Below are positions 27,901 through 33,430 of a DNA stretch of 33,430 nucleotides, one piece after another. Within the stretch, counting starts at the first letter, position 1, and each line of letters opens with the position of its first letter. The position numbers and the translations under genes were made by a program. Source of the stretch: Bifidobacteriaceae bacterium (GTDB taxonomy: Bacteria > Actinomycetota > Actinomycetes > Actinomycetales > Bifidobacteriaceae); the NCBI GenBank assembly GCA_022649925.1, contig JALCOX010000015.1, positions 1 to 33,430 on the forward strand, read 5' to 3'. The notes under the pieces are model-generated. The model was not told the DNA's origin. It searched no databases and saw nothing but the letters and a program-made list of their open reading frames with translations.

Positions 27901-28902
27901 TTATGTGGGCAGCACGATATTCAGCACAGTCATGATGGCGATGGCGATAAAGGCGGTGGCCGCGAGCGTGAAACCGGCTAGCTTCGGGCTGCCAAGCACT
28001 TTGTCAGTAAAAAGTGTTGCAAATACGGCGGTTGGAGCAAAGCACACCATGACCAAGGCTTTACGGAATATGCCATCAAAAGGCATGACGAACCATGCGA
28101 AGATCGCGAACAGTGTCGCAAGGGGAATTCTCCATCCGATAACTTCTAAAACGGCCTTAATGTCCTTACACCCTTTTGGTAGGTCCATCAGCATACCAAC
28201 CATGAGCATGGAGCAGAAGGGATTCGCGGCCGATACGGGCTGTAGAACGGTTGCGATCCATTGCGGCAGATGAAGACTGAAAACAGTCACCACGATCATG
28301 ATGAGATAAATGTCGAATGAAGGTGACGTGACGAAGCCCCTAAGAATAGTGCGAAGATGTGCGCGATGCTGTAACCTCCGTGCGTCCGGGTCAGTAAGTT
28401 TTCCGGTGGGAACGACGGGTGCTGTGCCATCATATTGTTCGCTCAGTGGTTTCTGCATATCTATGTTGAGCAAAGAGGTTGTCATCACATTCGTTCCAGC
28501 CGTCACCATCACCGCGTTGCCCATGTCGAACATCGAAGCAATCATGAGGGTCGAAGGCCCGAGGAAAGCCTGAAGAATGGGGAAGCAGAAGGTTCCCACG
28601 TTGAAGCCGGAGGCGTTGAGTAGCAGAAAGGCACGTTCGCTCACTCGTCGTTTGTGCGAAAAGAGGAAAAGCAGAGGAATTGGCAGGAGTGCACAGCCCA
28701 ACCCGAAAAGTGTCACCAGGAGCAAGCTCATATTGTGGTTACTGTTGACGAAGGAGACGATGATGGCTGAAGGCAGCGTGAGATTAAATACCACTGATTG
28801 CAAAATTCGATAATCGAGAGCCCCGAAAACCCCGAGGCGTCGGAGCAGAAAACCCGCGACGATGATGAGCACGAAAGCTCCTGATTGCAGTATCGGTGTC
28901 AT
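27901..28902 (-). CDS. AEC (auxin efflux carrier) family transporter
   Basis: MTPILQSGAFVLIIVAGFLLRRLGVFGALDYRILQSVVFNLTLPSAIIVSF...LLNASGFNVGTFCFPILQAFLG; AEC-type TM pattern. Confidence 0.88.
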   Translation of the reverse strand: MTPILQSGAFVLIIVAGFLLRRLGVFGALDYRILQSVVFNLTLPSAIIVSFVNSNHNMSLLLVTLFGLGCALLPIPLLFLFSHKRRVSERAFLLLNASGFNVGTFCFPILQAFLGPSTLMIASMFDMGNAVMVTAGTNVMTTSLLNIDMQKPLSEQYDGTAPVVPTGKLTDPDARRLQHRAHLRTILRGFVTSPSFDIYLIMIVVTVFSLHLPQWIATVLQPVSAANPFCSMLMVGMLMDLPKGCKDIKAVLEVIGWRIPLATLFAIFAWFVMPFDGIFRKALVMVCFAPTAVFATLFTDKVLGSPKLAGFTLAATAFIAIAIMTVLNIVLPT

Positions 28903-28919
28903 TGTTACCTCACATGAGC

Positions 28920-28946
28920 GGAGGGCAAACGAGTGGTTTGCCCTCC
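28920..28946 (-). other. Perfect 11-bp intercistronic hairpin upstream of the AEC gene, no clear U-tract
   Basis: GGAGGGCAAAC-GAGTG-GTTTGCCCTCC. Confidence 0.7.
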
Positions 28947-28985
28947 AGATTTATTGCATTTGTTGCGTTATTAGTTGATGGTCCA

Positions 28986-30254
28986 CTACTTCACTTTGCG
29001 AATCAAAGCGATCAGTACGAGACCCACGATGGCGAAGGCTGCAGCCAAAGGGAACAATGCGTGGTAGCCGACTCCCGAGATGAGAGCAGCTGCGAGAACC
29101 GGTCCCAGAATCTGACCACCGGTGTTGGCGAGATTGAGAATGCCGAGATCTTTTGCTGCGGAATCTGCGTTGGGAAGAACCTCCACATTGAGTGCCTGAT
29201 CCACTGCTTGGAAGGCGCCGAGACCCATTCCCGCAAGGATTGCATAAGCAATCATGAAATTGGGGTTAGGGGAGAAGAAGGGGAGGATTGAGCCGGAGGC
29301 GATGAAGAGTGCGGAGAGAATGACGGGCAGTTTCCTGCTCTTGATGCGGTCGGAGATGATACCGGTGAGAATGGTCATGCCGATGGCGGTGACCATCATG
29401 CAGGCGGAGATGACGGAGACGTAATAGGCAGATCCTGCGGTGTCAAGCTTCATGTAATCGGTGAGGATGTAGAGCTGGAAGCCTGTGATGGAGAACTTCG
29501 CGGCCATGATGAGGAACTTGCCGAAGAGAGCCAAGTAGTAATCGCGTGCACCGTGAAGCGGAATGGAGAAGTGGGTAATGAGGACCTTGCGGTCGAATTT
29601 AATCTTCGGCATGTCCATGCTAGAAGGCTCGCGCATGATGATGGCAGCGAGTGGCCCAGCGAGTACGACAGCGCCTGCAAGCACCCAGAATCCGATGTTG
29701 ATGCGATCAAGGAACTGTGCTCCCACCATCTGGCCAGTGTAGATGCCGACGGAATAGCCGAATGCGTACATCGAGGAAATGGTGCCACGATACTTTGGGG
29801 CAACTCGATCAGCCATGATAGCGACGAACGGTGCGATGATGGCGTTAAGACCGAGCTGGAAAATGCACCAGTAAATGACGAGAAGAGTGACGTTGGGTGC
29901 CGAGTTCAGCAGGAGAAGCGAGATGGCGGTGAGAATCGATCCGCCGATGATCCATGGGCTACGACGGCCAATGCGAGAGCGCGTCATGTCAGACAGCGTT
30001 CCGAAGATAATGTTTGCGATAGTCGCGACCACCATTGCACTCGTTGAAAGCAAGGCAATGACTGCTGCCTTGGAATCGGGAGCGAGTTGTGCGGTCTTGG
30101 CGGGGAGGAGAACGACGTTCGTTCCCATGTAGGGTCCTAAGTACAGGAAGACTCCACACATCAAGGCGAAACCAACTTTGTATGGTGCCTTCTTCTGAGT
30201 CTCATCTGTTTCTTGCGCAAGCCACTTTGTAGGCTCAACTGTGTTCGTGGACAT
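28986..30254 (-). CDS. MFS transporter
   Basis: MSTNTVEPTKWLAQETDE...; IIFGTLSDMTRSRIGRRSPWIIGGSILTAISLLLL; 12-TM pattern; GGTAGTT RBS region. Confidence 0.88.
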   Translation of the reverse strand: MSTNTVEPTKWLAQETDETQKKAPYKVGFALMCGVFLYLGPYMGTNVVLLPAKTAQLAPDSKAAVIALLSTSAMVVATIANIIFGTLSDMTRSRIGRRSPWIIGGSILTAISLLLLNSAPNVTLLVIYWCIFQLGLNAIIAPFVAIMADRVAPKYRGTISSMYAFGYSVGIYTGQMVGAQFLDRINIGFWVLAGAVVLAGPLAAIIMREPSSMDMPKIKFDRKVLITHFSIPLHGARDYYLALFGKFLIMAAKFSITGFQLYILTDYMKLDTAGSAYYVSVISACMMVTAIGMTILTGIISDRIKSRKLPVILSALFIASGSILPFFSPNPNFMIAYAILAGMGLGAFQAVDQALNVEVLPNADSAAKDLGILNLANTGGQILGPVLAAALISGVGYHALFPLAAAFAIVGLVLIALIRKVK

Positions 30255-30396
30255 AACTACCTCCATTGGTAATTACTCAGTTACTTCTTATCTTTATTTC
30301 GGTTGACGCACTGCTGTGTGCGTCGAACATGAGCCGTTGTCTCTATCGGTTCCTTGGGATTTGGGTATAGCTTCGCTGGCCCTCCCTCCCTTTTCA

Positions 30397-30424
30397 CTTC
30401 GGACAGTCTTTCGACTGTCCGAAG
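30397..30424 (-). other. Perfect 12-bp intercistronic hairpin between the GH120 and MFS genes
   Basis: CTTCGGACAGTC-TTTC-GACTGTCCGAAG; no U-tract on either strand. Confidence 0.7.
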
Positions 30425-30464
30425 CCGTGGGGTCTTCTCTTTGTGTTCCGTGTTGTGAAAAGAC

Positions 30465-32432
30465 TTAGAAAAGTCGAATCTTGTTGCTTCCCACCTGGAG
30501 GCCTTCGACGGGGCCGGGGGTTGGAGAGTCGTTACGTTGCTCGCCACGCAAATCTGTGTTGATGCTCAGTGGGGATCCATCTGGATTCTCATAGAGTTCG
30601 CCAACGATTCGCGGACGGTCGAGAGATTTGGTGTCCAAAAGTGTCGTCGAGATGTCGAAGAGGCCTTTCTCGAAAGTTCCCTCGAGCCATACTGCGCCTT
30701 GTTCATCTTCGTAGACCCGGATTTCTGGATTCTGGGATGAAGTGAACTTTGCTTCCTCTTTGTCAAACGATGGAGAATCCTTGAGATAGGCATTCCCGCT
30801 GATGTAAACAGGCTGTTTTACCTTCTCGAACAGTGAGATATCACCGATGAGAGGATCCTTGCTACCTCCGTGTACCGTCTCGATAAATTCCTTTTCGCTA
30901 GTGAGCAGGCCATCGTAGTCTGCTGTTCCTTCGAAGGAATTCATCATGGGCTTGGAATCGTTGCCGACGAAGATATTTTGATAGATTCTGTCGTCACCGC
31001 TGTAGACGCATGCGGTTCCCAGGATTTCTGTGGAGTGTGGGAAATGATAGGGGGTGAACCTGTTGACGATTGGCTTGCGTGTCCAACCTCCGAGGAACAG
31101 ATTATGGACGAAGGCGGTACCCTGTGCGTGATTGTCAACGGTGTGAGCGGAAGCGAAGACGTTGTTGTCGACAAGGCAGGGACCATGGGTTACTTCGATC
31201 ATGAAGTCCCGGTCATTGTCAAAATAAGCATTCGAGCTAACGCGGGTGCCCTGGGCCTGCCAGTCAAGCCAAGTACCGAGGGCGCATTGATGAATCTTGT
31301 TCCTGCGAATGATGGTGTCGATGGGCGCGTGGAGCTTGATGCCACCGATCTCATGGCCGAAGAACTCGCGCTTGGTTCCGATGTGGTGAATATCGTTGCC
31401 TTCGATCACAGAGAAGATGCAGCCAAGATGACCGACAATGCCGTTCTGGCCACAGTCATGAATCGTGTTGTTGCGCACAATGTGCGAGCCGATGGTCTCT
31501 CTATCCCAGCCGCGGTGCCTCGCCAGGAAGACACTTTCAAGCTGGAACTGGTATCCGGGCTTGCGCTGTGTATAATACGCTTCCTGGTCTCCGGTGGAGT
31601 ACTCCTTGCCCAGGCTGATGCCGCTACACTTGGCGTCGTGGATGTCGTTATCTGCGATAACCCAGCCTTTCGACCAATTTGTGCCGAGGAGGCCGAACTG
31701 CTCTGCCGTTGGTGGTGCCCATCCGCAAGCTGCCTGCGCCATCTCGAAACCCTGAACGGTGATGTAATCACGGCCAGTGTGTGAGGGGAAGAAGCAGGTT
31801 CTACGAACGTTAATCTCCACGACCTCATGATTGGGGTTTTTGTCCTGGAAGTTCGCCCAGATTTCCGTCGCTTGTGCGCCGACCTTTGCGTGCCACTGGT
31901 AAAGGGAGCCTTCGGGGTCGGCGAGCTTCTCGATGGGGTCAATCCACTCGGGACCAGGACCTGTTGGACGCTTTTTGGCTGTCGCGACATCTTCAATCGT
32001 GCGTGCTTCGTACATTGACTTGCCATTGAGATACACGTCGCCGAGACTGAGATCCCAGGTGTGGGGTTGTTCGAGCCAGTCGCCAACGAGGGGAGTGGCG
32101 TAAGGGTTGTAGTTACCGAAAAGTGTGTTGGGAACGGTGACGTGCCACACAGTTCCTTGTGTATTCTCCCAGCTGGAGATTACTTCAGAACCTTTGATGA
32201 CAGGGTGTTCCCCCGTAGCCGCTTTATATGTAATGCGTGCGTATTCGTGGAAGCCGCCGCGTGGGGGGTCTACCTCTTCGCGGTACGTTCCGTCGTGCAC
32301 GATGACGGTGTCACCGGGAACTGCGATATTTGCTGCTTCCTGGATAGTGGAGAACGGGTTGCTCTGGCTACCGTCTCCCTGAGCTGCAGTAACTGAAGCT
32401 CGAACGTGAATCTCTCTACCTAAGGTGCCCAT
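30465..32432 (-). CDS. Glycoside hydrolase family 120 beta-xylosidase (right-handed parallel beta-helix), cytoplasmic
   Basis: Whole-length resemblance (from memory) to Thermoanaerobacterium XylC: PGDTVIVHDGTYREEVDPPRGG, VWHVTVPNTLFGNYNPY, DYITVQGFEMAQAACGWAPPTAEQFGLLGTNWSKGWVIADNDIHDAKCSGISLGKE, TWLDWQAQGTRVSSNAYFDNDRDFMIEVTHGP. The catalytic Asp and Glu keep a 23-residue spacing. No signal peptide. Confidence 0.88.
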   Translation of the reverse strand: MGTLGREIHVRASVTAAQGDGSQSNPFSTIQEAANIAVPGDTVIVHDGTYREEVDPPRGGFHEYARITYKAATGEHPVIKGSEVISSWENTQGTVWHVTVPNTLFGNYNPYATPLVGDWLEQPHTWDLSLGDVYLNGKSMYEARTIEDVATAKKRPTGPGPEWIDPIEKLADPEGSLYQWHAKVGAQATEIWANFQDKNPNHEVVEINVRRTCFFPSHTGRDYITVQGFEMAQAACGWAPPTAEQFGLLGTNWSKGWVIADNDIHDAKCSGISLGKEYSTGDQEAYYTQRKPGYQFQLESVFLARHRGWDRETIGSHIVRNNTIHDCGQNGIVGHLGCIFSVIEGNDIHHIGTKREFFGHEIGGIKLHAPIDTIIRRNKIHQCALGTWLDWQAQGTRVSSNAYFDNDRDFMIEVTHGPCLVDNNVFASAHTVDNHAQGTAFVHNLFLGGWTRKPIVNRFTPYHFPHSTEILGTACVYSGDDRIYQNIFVGNDSKPMMNSFEGTADYDGLLTSEKEFIETVHGGSKDPLIGDISLFEKVKQPVYISGNAYLKDSPSFDKEEAKFTSSQNPEIRVYEDEQGAVWLEGTFEKGLFDISTTLLDTKSLDRPRIVGELYENPDGSPLSINTDLRGEQRNDSPTPGPVEGLQVGSNKIRLF

Positions 32433-32474
32433 ATTTTCTGCTCCATAAACTCGTCATTGAGAATTTCGGATCCT

Positions 32475-32498
32475 GTAATTAACTAGGTGGTTAATTAC
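32475..32498. promoter_or_regulatory. Palindromic operator candidate upstream of the GH120 gene
   Basis: GTAATTAAC-TAGGTG-GTTAATTAC, perfect 9-bp arms, between the TetR and GH120 genes. Confidence 0.7.
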
Positions 32499-32623
32499 TA
32501 AAAGTGATATTAAACCTTTAATTAATCAGTTGTCAAGTAAGTATGTAGAAAAATCATTAGATCTTGATAAGACTATGAAATACGGGGGATTGAGAGGGTC
32601 ACGTACTTTCGATTGGAGGTGTC

Positions 32624-33262
32624 TTAGCGTCGTCCCCAGCGACCCTCGGCGAATATATCCCACTCTTTGAGAAGGTCGATGGTGTCGGGATGGTGCAGCC
32701 ATCTTAGTTCAAGGCCATCCATTGCTGCGAAGACGTCAAATGCTTCTTTGTGAGGGTCGGGGAAGTTGTCGTGCTTTGCGATTTTCGCCATGTTACTGAT
32801 GGTGCGTTCTTCGCGACGCTGATAATACTCATACGCGGGATGATCTTTGTTGAGTGCTTCAGCTTGAAGGATCATGTACAGCCGAATGATCTCGATCTGT
32901 TGTGAATTGCGCTCCATCGCCACGTGGCAGAACTCTTTGAGCCCGTATTGGACAGGTTCTTTCCACATTTCGTCGTAGCTCACACCGAGGGCCTGTGATG
33001 TGTGACGAATGTCGATTTCATCGCGGTGCTCGAGAACCGCAATCATCAAGTCCTCTTTTGATTTGAAGTGATATAGCACCGCGGGGCCCGTGAGTCCGAG
33101 CTCTTTCGCCACCTGACGGACTGAAAAGCCCCAGTAACCCTGCTTCGATAGCTCGGTGGTAGCGACTTCGATAATCTGCCGCTTTCTCTCCTCAGGGTCA
33201 AGACGTTGCCTGACGGGCGCTTGTGTACTTTTCGTTTTACGAGGAGGCAATATTTTCTCCAT
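32624..33262 (-). CDS. TetR-family transcriptional regulator
   Basis: RKRQIIEVATTELSKQGYWGFSVRQVAKELGLTGPAVLYHFKSKEDLMIAVLEHRDEID: TetR_N HTH. Confidence 0.92.
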   Translation of the reverse strand: MEKILPPRKTKSTQAPVRQRLDPEERKRQIIEVATTELSKQGYWGFSVRQVAKELGLTGPAVLYHFKSKEDLMIAVLEHRDEIDIRHTSQALGVSYDEMWKEPVQYGLKEFCHVAMERNSQQIEIIRLYMILQAEALNKDHPAYEYYQRREERTISNMAKIAKHDNFPDPHKEAFDVFAAMDGLELRWLHHPDTIDLLKEWDIFAEGRWGRR

Positions 33263-33290
33263 CTATCGGTGCTCAAAGTATCCTACCTCG

Positions 33291-33320
33291 AAACGTTCCC
33301 TTTACTATGTTGGAACGTTT
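33291..33320. promoter_or_regulatory. Inverted repeat upstream of the TetR gene, resembling two LacI-type boxes
   Basis: AAACGTTCC (33291-33299), 12-nt spacer, GGAACGTTT (33312-33320). Confidence 0.55.
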
Positions 33321-33430
33321 ACATCGGGGCACTCGGGGGTCGAGCGGCCTCGAGTGTAGGAGCACTGGTAGTACGAGAACCGTGGGTGGGGGAGTTGTTC
33401 GTGGAGTTTTGACTGCTGAGCGGCGTGCGT

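Noticed and set aside
30281-30547. 88-aa minus-strand ORF after GH120
   Set aside because: Overlaps the GH120 3' end in another frame, spans the perfect hairpin and has no recognisable motif. More likely intercistronic RNA.

Overview
The window looks like an accessory catabolic region of a moderately high-GC Gram-positive genome, probably Actinobacteria. That placement is inferred from codon bias, an LPxTG surface protein and gene content. All calls come from reading the translated ORFs, with no database search. From left to right: (i) a minus-strand SDR dehydrogenase (truncated by the window edge) and transketolase. Divergent from these is a sugar-acid operon: MFS transporter, enolase-superfamily MR/MLE dehydratase, KDG kinase and KDPG aldolase. 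(ii) A decayed LacI regulator / cation-sugar symporter pair, DUF4186 and a small RHH protein. (iii) An MHS-type MFS transporter divergent from an FAD oxidoreductase with a long C-terminal extension, then an IclR regulator and a TMEM175-like channel. (iv) A polar amino-acid ABC transporter operon ending in a GNAT acetyltransferase and a DUF1684 protein, then a minus-strand MFS. (v) A frameshifted vWA/Cna-B-like LPLTG surface protein. (vi) A TPP riboswitch leading a thiamine salvage operon, thiM-thiE-thiD-(thiD::tenA). (vii) A minus-strand xylo-oligosaccharide cluster: TetR regulator, cytoplasmic GH120-like beta-xylosidase, MFS and AEC-family transporter. I found no CRISPR array, rRNA, tRNA or IS element. 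I found no convincing entirely new system. The best leads are the four-hairpin intercistronic region in the sugar-acid operon, the second ThiD whose catalytic Cys motif is replaced by Asp, the LacI/symporter deletion scar, the frameshift inside the vWA MIDAS region, the palindromic operators around the TetR/GH120 cluster, and the ABC-GNAT-DUF1684 operon.
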